The translations under genes and the position numbers were made by a program. From assembly GCF_000420325.1 (NCBI RefSeq), contig NZ_ATUS01000001.1:500463-564462 (forward strand): DNA of 64,000 nucleotides, in the 5' to 3' direction. This DNA comes from Spongiibacter tropicus DSM 19543. GTDB taxonomy: Bacteria > Pseudomonadota > Gammaproteobacteria > Pseudomonadales > Spongiibacteraceae. Of this stretch, positions 44,896 to 53,486 are shown piece by piece. The first letter of the stretch is position 1. Every line of letters begins with the position of its first letter. The notes beneath the pieces are model-generated. The model searched no databases, was not told the DNA's origin, and worked only from the letters and a program-made list of their open reading frames with translations.

Positions 44896-44997
44896 AGTGG
44901 GTCCCTGTTAGATCGATACCGCCCTGTCGCGGCATCTAAAATTGAATTCTTATCACTTCTTGTATTGCGACATTTCTTGTCATTATTACTGCGCAAA

Positions 44998-45026
44998 GGG
45001 CTGTCCGCTGATCCAGCGAACAGCCC
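44998..45026 (-). terminator. Hairpin terminator after the DUF35-thiolase operon
   Basis: GGGCTGTTCGCTG and CAGCGGACAGCCC on the minus strand form a 13-bp stem (one G-U pair) around GAT, followed by a short TTT. It lies about 75 bp beyond the last thiolase stop. The short T-run makes termination likely but not certain. Confidence 0.65.
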
Positions 45027-45101
45027 AGAACATTAACATGCGGCCGAAATGCGGCCATCCTCCCAAGGGACGAGAATGGGAGAATGGCGCATGACGATTT
45101 G

Positions 45102-46265
45102 TTAATGCTTCTCGCTGCTGACCACCCACATTGAGTAGAACTGGGCACCACCACCGTAGGCGTGACCCAGGGCGGTTTTAGCGCCGTCTACCTGATGGTC
45201 GCCAGCCGCGCCGCGTACCTGCTGCGCCGCCTCGGCAAAACGAATCATGCCGGAAGCCCCAATGGGGTTGGAGCACAGTACACCACCGGAACAGTTCCAG
45301 GGGATGTCACCGCCTTCTATCAGGGACGTAGCACCGCTCATGGTCAGCTCCCAGCCCTTGCCTTCTTCAGCAAAGCCGAGATTTTCCAGCCACATGGGCT
45401 CGTACCAGGAGAACGGCACATAGACTTCGGCACAGTCGAGGTCTTTGCGCGGATTGCTGATACCGGCCTGCTTGTACACATCTTTGGCACAGTCGCGGCC
45501 AGCTTGAGGGTTAACCTGCTCGCGACCCGCATACATGGTGGGCTCTGAGCGCATCGCTGCACCGCGAATCCACGCCGGTTTGCCGGGTGACTGAGCCGCC
45601 AACTCTTCGTTGGCAATGACCATGGCACAGGCACCATCAGACGATGGGCAAGCTTCCAGGAAGCGCAGCGGCTCCCACAGCATGGGGCTGTCTTCAACTT
45701 CTTTCATGTTGATTTCGGGAAGCTGCAAATGCGCCAGCGGATTCTTCGCACCGTGCAGGCGGTCTTTCACTGCCACCTTGATCCCCGCGTCATAGGGCGC
45801 TTTGGAACGGCGCATATACTCGCGAATGATCGGCGCGAAGTAACCACCCGCACCGGCATTGAGGTGTGGGGAAAATGGCTGAGGGTTAGACAGCGCCCAC
45901 ATGGCGTTGGATTCTGACTGCTTCTCGAAAGAGACGGTCAAAATGCGCTTGAACACACCACTCTGAACATAGGAGGCCGCCACGATCGCGGTTGAGCCAC
46001 CCACCGAGCCGGCCGTGTGAACACGCAGCATGGGTTTGCCGTTACAGCCCAGTGCATCGGTCAGATACAGCTCGGGCATGATCACGCCTTCAAACATATC
46101 GGGGGCTTTACCCAGGATGACCGCATCGATTTCATCCCAGCCCAAACCGGCATCATTCAGGGCATTTTGCGCAGCTTCGCGCACCAGGCCGGCGATAGAT
46201 ACGTCGGCACGCTTGGTTTTGTATTTGGTCTGACCGACGCCGACCACAGCAGCTAATTGAGCCAT
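45102..46265 (-). CDS. Thiolase-fold protein, Ltp3-like, lacking the canonical catalytic residues
   Basis: The 387-residue protein has the thiolase fold (AAVVGVGQTKY at the start, PIGASG near the end) and matches lipid-transfer/SCP-x thiolase homologues such as mycobacterial Ltp3 (about 394). At the place of the nucleophilic cysteine it reads RVHTAGSVGGST (81-92) without cysteine. The GHP histidine is replaced in CSNPIGASG, and the CxGGG cysteine in LGHAYGGG. It is therefore more likely a retro-aldolase or partner subunit, as in the Ltp2-DUF35 complex, than a thiolase. The ATG 46265 overlaps the preceding stop in TAATG. Confidence 0.85.
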   Translation of the reverse strand: MAQLAAVVGVGQTKYKTKRADVSIAGLVREAAQNALNDAGLGWDEIDAVILGKAPDMFEGVIMPELYLTDALGCNGKPMLRVHTAGSVGGSTAIVAASYVQSGVFKRILTVSFEKQSESNAMWALSNPQPFSPHLNAGAGGYFAPIIREYMRRSKAPYDAGIKVAVKDRLHGAKNPLAHLQLPEINMKEVEDSPMLWEPLRFLEACPSSDGACAMVIANEELAAQSPGKPAWIRGAAMRSEPTMYAGREQVNPQAGRDCAKDVYKQAGISNPRKDLDCAEVYVPFSWYEPMWLENLGFAEEGKGWELTMSGATSLIEGGDIPWNCSGGVLCSNPIGASGMIRFAEAAQQVRGAAGDHQVDGAKTALGHAYGGGAQFYSMWVVSSEKH

Positions 46266-47323
46266 TATTGGGCCTCCAGTACAGTTACCAGGTTCTGTTG
46301 CAGACACGGACCAGAAGTCGCATGCGCCACACCGCGCTTGCCTTCGCCGTTGATCAAACGCATGGCGACTTCGCCGATGCGAGACAGACCAGAGGCCATC
46401 ATCAGATTTCCGGCCAACACACCACCAGACTGGTTGACTTTAGTGCTGTCGCCTAGGCCAAGTGCCCGACGCAGAATAATTTCCTGATGGCTGAACGGCG
46501 CATAGATTTCAGCGATATCCACATCACCATTGCCCAGGCCAGCGGCCTCAGCAGCTTGCTTGGTAGATACCGATTGAGTCAGGTCGCGCGAACCAATGTG
46601 ATGAGTCTCGATACGGTGGTCGATACCCTTGATTACCGCGTAGGGCTTGCCCCACTCTTTCGCCTTCTCGACAGTACAGATCACCATGGCGCAGGCACCG
46701 TCGGAAATCGGGCAGCAGTCGTGGCGACGCAGGGGCGCCTCGTAAACCGGCTCTTCCAGCAGTTGCTCGGCAGAGACATCGCCCTTCAACTGTGCGTGGG
46801 GATTGTTCATGGCGTTGCGACGGGAGTTGGCAACCACCTCGGCCATGTCTTTCTCAGTGATCAGCCCCTGATCCAGCATGGTCCGCGCTTGCATCGCTGC
46901 AAAAGCGATGGTGTCTACCCACAATGGCGCCAGGTAGTAGGGATCCAGTTGCTGAGACAGAACGATAGGGAGTTCACCGGGAGACGATTTACCGAAACCG
47001 TAAATCAGTGCCGATTCGGCCTGTCCCATCTGGATTTTCAGCCAGGATTCGTACAGCGCCCAGGCAGCATCCATTTCAACGTGAGATTCTTTGATCGGCG
47101 GTACGGCACCCAGAGCATCGACACCTGCCACAAAGGCAAACGCGGCGCCCTGCTGGTAGTCGCAGCTACCCGAGCAAGTGAAATCTACATCCTGTGCACT
47201 CTGCAAACCGGCCTGTTTATAGACTTCGGTGAGCACGGGCATGATCAGCTCAACTTCGTTGCGCGCACCGGCGTCACGCATACAGTCGGACTGGGCAAAA
47301 GCTACAATCGCTACATCGCGCAT
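46265..47323 (-). CDS. Thiolase-fold protein, Ltp4-like, lacking the canonical catalytic residues
   Basis: The 352-residue protein corresponds in length and order to mycobacterial Ltp4 (about 354). It has VAIVAFAQSDC, a TCSGSCDYQQG segment in the early core (49-59), and a late NQSGGVLAGNLMMASG segment. By alignment in the head, the cysteine-loop region reads SHVEMDAAWAL and the GHPxGxSG histidine is absent (AGNLMMASG). It probably pairs with the downstream thiolase-like protein and the upstream DUF35 protein to cleave a side chain by retro-aldol chemistry. It is one base from the DUF35 gene, so tight coupling is clear. Confidence 0.83.
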   Translation of the reverse strand: MRDVAIVAFAQSDCMRDAGARNEVELIMPVLTEVYKQAGLQSAQDVDFTCSGSCDYQQGAAFAFVAGVDALGAVPPIKESHVEMDAAWALYESWLKIQMGQAESALIYGFGKSSPGELPIVLSQQLDPYYLAPLWVDTIAFAAMQARTMLDQGLITEKDMAEVVANSRRNAMNNPHAQLKGDVSAEQLLEEPVYEAPLRRHDCCPISDGACAMVICTVEKAKEWGKPYAVIKGIDHRIETHHIGSRDLTQSVSTKQAAEAAGLGNGDVDIAEIYAPFSHQEIILRRALGLGDSTKVNQSGGVLAGNLMMASGLSRIGEVAMRLINGEGKRGVAHATSGPCLQQNLVTVLEAQ

Positions 47324-47324
47324 C

Positions 47325-48302
47325 TTAACGGCCCTCTTTTTTCAGTTTGCCAATTTCTTCCACCGGAACATCGGGCTCGTCGATGGGCTTGAAGTACTGG
47401 ATATTCTCCATGGCGTGCGTCCACTCCTCTTCGGGCTTCCACACTGCCTCAACACGCATACCAATGCGTACGTCTTCGTTCTTACACTCGCTCAGCAGGT
47501 GCAGGAAGCTGATGTTGGCACCATCGAGAACCAGGTTCGCAATCACGTATGGCGGCTTGATCGGGTTGTTCGGAATCGGAATGTAAACGATGGTGAACGA
47601 CTCAACGGTCGCCTTGTTACCCAACTCAACTTCGTCAGTCGTTGCCACACCGCAGGCCGCACAGCTTCCGCGGGGCGGAATGTAAACGTTGGAGCAAGAA
47701 GGACAGCGCTGACCTACCAGCTTGCCTTGCTTCAGCTTGACCAGGTAGCGCGCTGTCGCTGCACCGGCGGTGAAGTTATAAGTGAGGTAGCTGGGAGCAT
47801 CGATACCAGTAACCGGCTCGTCACTTTCATTGGGCTGATAGTCTTCCACCAAGGTGGTCGCTTCGGGAACGAAGCCGTTGATGTCGCTAATCTGGCCTTG
47901 CGTCTGCGCAGCCCAGCGAACTTTAACGCGCATACCCGTGCTCATGGCGTCGATGCTTTCTGCATCCACCCAGTGCAGCATGGGCGTATCGGCACCATCC
48001 AGTTGAATCAGTGCCCAGGCGAAAGGCCGGTCTGAGGGGTGTGCTTTGCGGGGTTCAGTAACCCAGGCCCAGGTTTTAACAACACCGGTATCCGCGACAT
48101 CGACAAACTCGCTCAGTGCTTCCGCACTGACGGGGTCGAACTCAACGGGCGGCATCAGCACCTTGCCATCGCTGCCCTTGATGCCGACCATTTTGCGGTC
48201 GCGCAGGGCGGTGAAAAACTTCCCGACAACGGGACCTGTCGAACGGGTATAGGTATACCCTAAGGTAAAGGCCTGACTTAGAATTTCAGCCGATGAAGAC
48301 AT
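47325..48302 (-). CDS. Double DUF35 (zinc ribbon-OB fold) protein, Rv3521-like
   Basis: The 325-residue product contains two DUF35 units. The second (about 180-310) keeps a zinc ribbon with C200, C203, C214 and C217 followed by an OB fold (PPYVIANLVLDG, VRIGMRVEAVW). The first (about 20-150) has the OB fold (FAWALIQLDG, MRVKVRWA) but has lost the ribbon cysteines. DUF35 proteins bind thiolase-fold enzymes and deliver or hold CoA substrates, as in ChsH2-Ltp2. The order DUF35, Ltp4-like, Ltp3-like equals mycobacterial Rv3521-Rv3522-Rv3523. AAGGAGAG precedes the ATG. Upstream, 48303-48501 holds no gene; a promoter was not identified. Confidence 0.88.
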   Translation of the reverse strand: MSSSAEILSQAFTLGYTYTRSTGPVVGKFFTALRDRKMVGIKGSDGKVLMPPVEFDPVSAEALSEFVDVADTGVVKTWAWVTEPRKAHPSDRPFAWALIQLDGADTPMLHWVDAESIDAMSTGMRVKVRWAAQTQGQISDINGFVPEATTLVEDYQPNESDEPVTGIDAPSYLTYNFTAGAATARYLVKLKQGKLVGQRCPSCSNVYIPPRGSCAACGVATTDEVELGNKATVESFTIVYIPIPNNPIKPPYVIANLVLDGANISFLHLLSECKNEDVRIGMRVEAVWKPEEEWTHAMENIQYFKPIDEPDVPVEEIGKLKKEGR

Positions 48303-48501
48303 CTCGTCTCTCCTTGGTAATGTGCCCTGCCCCGAACCCCCCGGCCAACTCGGTGGTCACAGCAGCAGAAACAGGTGCAGATTTGGCTTGCCGAGCGAGT
48401 ATCCCCGTGGGGCTAAAATCAGACAATGTCGCTGCTGATCAAGGCGCTGACAAAAACGATCAGCTTGCAAACTGCCGGAGAGAGGATATTCTCACTGCCC
48501 C

Positions 48502-48933
48502 ATGAAACCGCCTTTTGAACACCGCAACCCGGTCATTCGCTACAGCCTGATTTTTATCGGTTGGCTGTCTTTTGTACTGGGCATGATCGGCTTGCTGCTG
48601 CCGGTGGTGCCCACTTCGCCCTTCCTGATACTCAGCGCGGCCTGCTTTTTGCGCAGCTCACCACGGTTTTACTATTGGCTGACAGAGCACCGCTGGTTCG
48701 GTCGATACATCCGCTACTACATTGAGGGCGAGGGAATTCCCCGGCGCATTAAATGGATCATTCTGCTGGTGCTTTGGACCACAATATTGACCAGCGCCCT
48801 CCTGATCGTGCGAATACAGTGGGTATCGATAGCCATGATCGGCATTGCAGTGGGCGTCTCCATCTACATCATTCGCCACCCCGAACCCCGGGAAACGCCG
48901 CCGGAAGAGCCACCGGCCGACCCAACGGACTGA
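48502..48933 (+). CDS. DUF454/YbaN-family membrane protein
   Basis: The 143-residue protein has the YbaN pattern: GWLSFVLGMIGLLLPVVPTS, then FLILSAACFLRSSPRF, LTEHRWFGRYIRYY and a C-terminal pair of helices (IILLVLWTTILTSALLIV). The tail is proline- and acid-rich. The family is a small inner-membrane group of unknown function. The ribosome site is weak. The ZIP gene begins 12 bp after its stop, so the two form an operon. Confidence 0.87.
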   Translation: MKPPFEHRNPVIRYSLIFIGWLSFVLGMIGLLLPVVPTSPFLILSAACFLRSSPRFYYWLTEHRWFGRYIRYYIEGEGIPRRIKWIILLVLWTTILTSALLIVRIQWVSIAMIGIAVGVSIYIIRHPEPRETPPEEPPADPTD

Positions 48934-48945
48934 GAGCCCTAATCC

Positions 48946-49662
48946 ATGGATGAGATTTACCAGATTATTCTTCTTGCCGGGCTCTCTGGCGCGGCCATTC
49001 CGCTGGGCGGCCTGCTGGCCCAGATCAGCCGCCTGCGGCCGCAGTGGCTGGAAAAGGAGTTTCGCCATTTCGTCATCGCGTTTGGCGGAGGCATTCTGCT
49101 GGGCGCGGTTGCGCTGGTACTGGTGCCGGAAGGGGTCGACGCCAGCCCCCACCCGGCCCTGTCCATTCTGCTGATCGTCGCGGGGGGTGTCTGTTTCTTT
49201 TTCCTTGAACGGGCGCTGGGACTGCGCCGTCATGAGTCACCACAGTTAATGGGCATGTTGTTGGACTATGTTCCCGAAGCGATTGCCCTGGGCGGCCTCA
49301 TCGCCAGCGGCTCGAGTACCGCCGGACTGATGGCGCTGCTGATTGGCCTTCAGAATCTACCGGAGGGATTCAACGCCTACCGTGAATTGATCCGCGTACA
49401 GCGAAGTTACGGACGTACCATGATACTCATGTTGGCGCTGGTGCCTATCGGCCCCATCGCAGGCCTGCTGGGCTACAGTTTATTAGGCGATTATCCCGCC
49501 GCACTCGCCGCAATTATGCTGTTTGCCTCCGGGGGCATCCTGTATCTGATCTTTCAGGATATCGCGCCGCAATCGCGACTGGAGCGCCACTGGGCACCGC
49601 CATTGGGCGCGGTAATGGGGTTCTGCCTGGCCTTGGCAGGCACCCTCGCTCATCAGGGCTGA
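48946..49662 (+). CDS. ZIP-family metal transporter
   Basis: The 238-residue membrane protein has seven to eight hydrophobic helices. The ZIP metal-site motifs are recognisable in helix IV/V: DYVPEAIALGGLIASG (the HSxxE variant region) and GLQNLPEGFNAYREL. ZIP carriers import Zn, Fe or Mn into the cytoplasm; the histidine usual in the first motif is replaced by Tyr/Val, so metal preference or direction is uncertain. It follows the DUF454 gene closely. Confidence 0.82.
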   Translation: MDEIYQIILLAGLSGAAIPLGGLLAQISRLRPQWLEKEFRHFVIAFGGGILLGAVALVLVPEGVDASPHPALSILLIVAGGVCFFFLERALGLRRHESPQLMGMLLDYVPEAIALGGLIASGSSTAGLMALLIGLQNLPEGFNAYRELIRVQRSYGRTMILMLALVPIGPIAGLLGYSLLGDYPAALAAIMLFASGGILYLIFQDIAPQSRLERHWAPPLGAVMGFCLALAGTLAHQG

Positions 49663-49676
49663 GCGCTCTGGCTCGG

Positions 49677-49776
49677 CAACTGGAAGGCTCAACAACTGAA
49701 AGGGTTAGCGACTGAAAGCGTCAGCAACTCAAGAGGCCAGCAACTCAAGGGGGAGGCAACTCAGGAGTTCAGCGAC
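49677..49776. repeat. 16-bp tandem repeat, six units, running into the haemoglobin gene
   Basis: Six imperfect 16-base units follow each other: starts at 49677, 49693, 49709, 49725, 49741 and 49757, with CGAC of a partial seventh at 49773. The shared pattern is CAACT(G/C)AA(R)G followed by a variable part and often CAG. The last complete unit contains the stop codon and final codons of the haemoglobin gene. The period is not a multiple of three, so this is not coding expansion. It fills nearly the whole space between two convergent genes. Confidence 0.85.
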
Positions 49777-50147
49777 TTTTCCATGTTTGCGGCAATGCGA
49801 CTGGCAATCAATTTAGCGCGCTCTGTTTTCGGGCCCTGAAAGTAGCGATCTGCCGTGTCGTGGAAATACTGCAGCCAGCGCGTGAAATCCTCATGCGTCA
49901 GTTGCTGTTTGTCGTTCAGTACGCGGTGGATATTCATCGTATGCCGATGATAGTCATCCCTGCCCAACAGCAGTTTCTCCCAGTACGCCTGTATACGGGG
50001 GAAGTGCTCACGGATATCGATGGCGGCCACATCGATAAAAAGCGGGGCCAGCTGCTTATCGGCCAGCAACTGCTCATAGAAGTGTTCAACGAACAGCCGG
50101 ATCTGCTCCGGACTGTCCATATCGGGCTTGGCAGGTGAATCCATCAT
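49761..50147 (-). CDS. Truncated haemoglobin, group III type
   Basis: The 128-residue heme protein has the short 2-on-2 globin pattern: LFVEHFYEQLLADKQLAPLF, then HFPRIQAYWEKLLLG, HRHTMNIHRVL and HEDFTRWLQYFHDTAD. The HF-RWL-F motifs and the length point to group III. Proposed roles are oxygen or nitric oxide handling. Of two nearby ATGs the first is used. The C-terminal codons lie in the 16-bp repeat. It converges on the ZIP gene and lies 26 bp from the 3' end of der. Confidence 0.87.
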   Translation of the reverse strand: MMDSPAKPDMDSPEQIRLFVEHFYEQLLADKQLAPLFIDVAAIDIREHFPRIQAYWEKLLLGRDDYHRHTMNIHRVLNDKQQLTHEDFTRWLQYFHDTADRYFQGPKTERAKLIASRIAANMEKSLNS

Positions 50148-50173
50148 AGTAAAACAAGGCTCGGGCGCCGCAA

Positions 50174-51589
50174 TCAGCGCCCGCGCTTTTTCTTGTTCTC
50201 TTTCTTCTTCACAAAGCTGACCAGGCGACGTTTGCGGTCAATCTGACGCTTGCTGAGCTGATTCTTTCGCCCCTCATAGGGGTTGTCAGAGGTTTTGTAT
50301 TCTATGCGGATCGGCGTACCGACCATGTTCAGCTCACGACGGAAGACTTTTTCAAGATATCGGGTATAGCTCTGCGGAACCTTATCGGTCTGATTTCCGT
50401 GAATCACCACGATGGGAGGATTGTGTCCACCGGGGTGGGCGTAGCGCAGTTTGATTCGGCGACCGTTGATCATCGGTGGCGCATGGTCGTATACCGCGCC
50501 TTCAAGAATCATGGTCAGGCGGCGAGTCTGCAGGTCCTGGGTCGCCGATCGGTAGGCCTTTTCGATAGATTCGTAAAGATGCCCGACGCCCGTGCCATGC
50601 AAAGCAGAAATAAAATGTACTTCGGCAAAATCGATAAACTGCAGTCGGCGATCCAGCTCGGTCTTGATGCGATTCTTCTGGTCGGCAGTGAGGCCATCCC
50701 ATTTATTGATAGCCACCACCACGGCCCGGCCGGCATCCACAACCTGACCCAGCAAATGCAGGTCCTGCTCAACGATATTCTCGCGGCCATCCATCACCAG
50801 AATCACAACGTTGGCATCGTCGATGGCTTTCAGGGTTTTAACAATAGAAAACTTTTCGACCGCCTCGTTGATATGGCGGCGCTTGCGTACCCCGGCAGTA
50901 TCTATCAGCGTGTAGGCTTCGCCGTCGCGCTCGTAGTTGATATAAACGCTGTCGCGAGTGGTTCCCGGCTGGTCATACACCACCACGCGGTCTTCTCCCA
51001 GCATGCGGTTGACCAGCGTCGACTTGCCCACATTTGGACGTCCCACCACGGCAATCTTTTTACCCGTTGCTTTCTCCTGCTCCCCTGCCTCATCGGCTTC
51101 CGGGAAGAGTTCAAGCACATCTTCAACCAGCTTGCGCACGCCTTTGCCGTGGGTGGCTGTCAGCGGATAGATATCGGCAGCACCCGTCTGGTAAAACTCA
51201 GCCATGGCGACATTGGGGTCGGCGCCATCAATTTTATTGGCAACCATGAACACGGGCTTGGAACAGCCGCGCAAGTGCTCAATTAGACCCTGGTCCGCAG
51301 GCATAAGACCTGCGCGAGCATCCAGCATCAGCAACACGGCATCAGCTTCGTCAATGGCCTGCAGAGACTGCTGTGCCATCGCCTCATCAATACCCTCTTC
51401 ATCGCCATTGATACCCCCTGTATCAATTACGATAAAGCGGCGATCCCCAAGCACCGCATCCCCATACTTGCGGTCACGCGTCAGGCCGGGAAAGTTGGCG
51501 ACCAGCGCGTCACGGCTCTTGGTGAGGCGGTTGAACAGGGTCGATTTGCCCACGTTGGGGCGTCCAACCAGGGCGATTACGGGAACCAT
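50174..51589 (-). CDS. der: Ribosome-assembly GTPase Der (EngA)
   Basis: Der is an essential GTPase with two G domains in tandem that helps 50S subunit maturation. Both P-loops read GRPNVGKST, with matching DTGG and DTAGVRKR switch motifs and NKxD motifs (ANKIDG, INKWDG). A C-terminal KH-like domain (about 355-440, [14 protein letters not shown]) and a basic lysine/arginine tail follow. The start ATG 51589 restores the family N-terminus [11 protein letters not shown] and follows AGGT; 471 residues. A longer frame extends upstream into bamB and is not supported. Confidence 0.97.
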   Translation of the reverse strand: MVPVIALVGRPNVGKSTLFNRLTKSRDALVANFPGLTRDRKYGDAVLGDRRFIVIDTGGINGDEEGIDEAMAQQSLQAIDEADAVLLMLDARAGLMPADQGLIEHLRGCSKPVFMVANKIDGADPNVAMAEFYQTGAADIYPLTATHGKGVRKLVEDVLELFPEADEAGEQEKATGKKIAVVGRPNVGKSTLVNRMLGEDRVVVYDQPGTTRDSVYINYERDGEAYTLIDTAGVRKRRHINEAVEKFSIVKTLKAIDDANVVILVMDGRENIVEQDLHLLGQVVDAGRAVVVAINKWDGLTADQKNRIKTELDRRLQFIDFAEVHFISALHGTGVGHLYESIEKAYRSATQDLQTRRLTMILEGAVYDHAPPMINGRRIKLRYAHPGGHNPPIVVIHGNQTDKVPQSYTRYLEKVFRRELNMVGTPIRIEYKTSDNPYEGRKNQLSKRQIDRKRRLVSFVKKKENKKKRGR

Positions 51590-51626
51590 AGTGTGTTTAC
51601 CTGAGTGCGCTGGCGCCGGGTGGCGC

Positions 51627-52784
51627 TCAGCGATCCTGAATCTTGTAAGCGACCAGTTTGCCACTGTTGCCATAGACATACAGCAGTCGGCCGTCGACCA
51701 GCATGGGTGAGCGCAGGCCATCACTGTCGACACGGCTGCGACCGACCAACTGACCATCCAGCTGTCCCAGCAGGTGGAGATAACCGTCAAAGTCGCCGAC
51801 CGCAACGACACCGCTCAACACTGCGGGTTCGGTGAGACGACGGCGTGCCAGCACGGTCTGCGTCCAGGCAATACTTTGTCCGCCTTCCGCGATAGCACTG
51901 ACACCGCCCTCGGCATCCACTACATACACATTGCCAAGCGCCTCGGCAGCACCGACATAGCTGGAGTTATCTTTGGCCCACAATGGACGGCCGCTATTGA
52001 TATCAATAGCCATCACCTGCCCCTGGTAGCCGTTCACCACCACGATGCGCTCGTTCTCAATCAGTAGCAGGCGGCCATCAATATCGACCAGACGGTCAAT
52101 TTCCGTGCTGCCTTGGGGAACCGAAATACGCTGATCCCAAAGGATGCTGCCGTTTTCAGCATTGAAGGCCATCAGCCGGCCACTGGCGAAACCGACCAGT
52201 GCAACGCCGCGGACAATCAACGGGCTGCTGGTACCGCGCATGGTCAACCGTGGCACCTGTGAGGTGTAGGTCCACAGGCGTTTGCCATCCTCGGCATTAA
52301 AGCCGTGCACAAGACCGCTGTAAGTCTGAACAATCACCACCCGACCATCGCCTGCCGGGGCGCCCAGCACTTCGCCATTGACTTCGGCACGCCAGAGAAT
52401 GTCGCCATTCTCGCGATTCAAGGTCACGAGTTCGCCATCGGCGGTACCGACGTAAAGTTGATCACCGGCCACGCCGATGCCACCGGAAATGTTCAGCTCA
52501 TGGAACACCTTCCAGCGTTTCTTTCCCGTCTTTTTGTTCAGCGCCGCAACGCCGCCGTCCATAGACAGGGTATAAATTTCATCGCCATCGATAGCCGGCG
52601 TAAAACGGTAGTAAGCCTCTTCCTGACCATCACCCAGCGAATACGACCAGACTTTTTTCAGGCGTTTGCTTTCCTGGAAATCCGTCAGCGGCGCCGGATC
52701 ATTGCTCTTTGGTGTCGATGAACAGGCCACCAGAAACAGGCCGATCACCACCACCGCGAGGGTGCGAAACACAGACATGGGCAT
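51627..52784 (-). CDS. bamB: Outer-membrane assembly lipoprotein BamB
   Basis: BamB is part of the BAM complex that inserts beta-barrel proteins. The 385-residue product has a lipoprotein signal peptide with lipobox LVAC and lipid-carrying Cys21, followed by an eight-bladed PQQ-type beta-propeller with repeated units such as [31 protein letters not shown] and [15 protein letters not shown]. It is the usual neighbour of der and the YfgM gene, which starts three bases upstream. Confidence 0.95.
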   Translation of the reverse strand: MPMSVFRTLAVVVIGLFLVACSSTPKSNDPAPLTDFQESKRLKKVWSYSLGDGQEEAYYRFTPAIDGDEIYTLSMDGGVAALNKKTGKKRWKVFHELNISGGIGVAGDQLYVGTADGELVTLNRENGDILWRAEVNGEVLGAPAGDGRVVIVQTYSGLVHGFNAEDGKRLWTYTSQVPRLTMRGTSSPLIVRGVALVGFASGRLMAFNAENGSILWDQRISVPQGSTEIDRLVDIDGRLLLIENERIVVVNGYQGQVMAIDINSGRPLWAKDNSSYVGAAEALGNVYVVDAEGGVSAIAEGGQSIAWTQTVLARRRLTEPAVLSGVVAVGDFDGYLHLLGQLDGQLVGRSRVDSDGLRSPMLVDGRLLYVYGNSGKLVAYKIQDR

Positions 52785-52787
52785 CCC

Positions 52788-53459
52788 CTATTCCTCAGCA
52801 GCGGCGTGGATCGCCGACAGACTGTTGATTTTCATTTCCAGCAACGGGCTGTTCAGCGGGCTTTGCTGCTGCGCATTCACGGCCTTGGCCTGTTGATATG
52901 CGGCCAACGCCTCAGGGAAATCGCCCTGTTTCTGCAATACATCGCCACGCAGCTCCAGTGCCTGCACCGCAGCCGCACCATCGAGCAAAGGCTGTAAAGC
53001 GGTCAGCGCGGCATCGTAATTTTGCTGAGCATATTCCAGACGTGCCAGACGCAGTTGGGTCTGGGCTTTCACAGCGGGTTCCGGCTGCTGATCCAACACC
53101 CATTGCAGCTCGGTTTCTGCGGCCGCATAGTCACCGTCCTTGACCGCATACTTGGCCAGTATCAGCGCGGCATAGTGCGCGTAACTGTGGGCACTGAAGC
53201 CATCTTTCAATGTTGTCGCCAGGTGCTCGGCCGTCGCCCGTTTTGTCGGATCACGTTCAATCAACTGATCAGTTTGCAGAAGATTGTCATAAATCAGCGA
53301 GGCATCGCCGGCACGCTCGACTTGATGAGCATTCCAGCCACGCCAGCCAAATACGGCGGCCAGCGCCAGCGCCACGCCGATGACGGTGAACTTGCCATTC
53401 TCCTGCCACCAGCGCTTGATGGCTTCGAGTTGTTCTTCTTCTGTACGGTAGGTATCCAC
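52788..53459 (-). CDS. YfgM-family membrane-anchored TPR protein
   Basis: The protein has an N-terminal EEEQLEAIKRWWQENGK segment, one membrane helix (VIGVALALAAVFGWRGW, about residues 24-40) and a periplasmic tetratricopeptide-like part. E. coli YfgM binds the PpiD chaperone at the Sec translocon and hands over outer-membrane and periplasmic proteins. The start is set at GTG 53459, giving the family start VDTYRTEEEQ and 223 residues; an ATG eight codons upstream is possible. It is placed between hisS and bamB as in most relatives. Confidence 0.9.
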   Translation of the reverse strand: MDTYRTEEEQLEAIKRWWQENGKFTVIGVALALAAVFGWRGWNAHQVERAGDASLIYDNLLQTDQLIERDPTKRATAEHLATTLKDGFSAHSYAHYAALILAKYAVKDGDYAAAETELQWVLDQQPEPAVKAQTQLRLARLEYAQQNYDAALTALQPLLDGAAAVQALELRGDVLQKQGDFPEALAAYQQAKAVNAQQQSPLNSPLLEMKINSLSAIHAAAEE

Positions 53460-53486
53460 AGCTATCCCCAAACGAGTCTGCACTGA

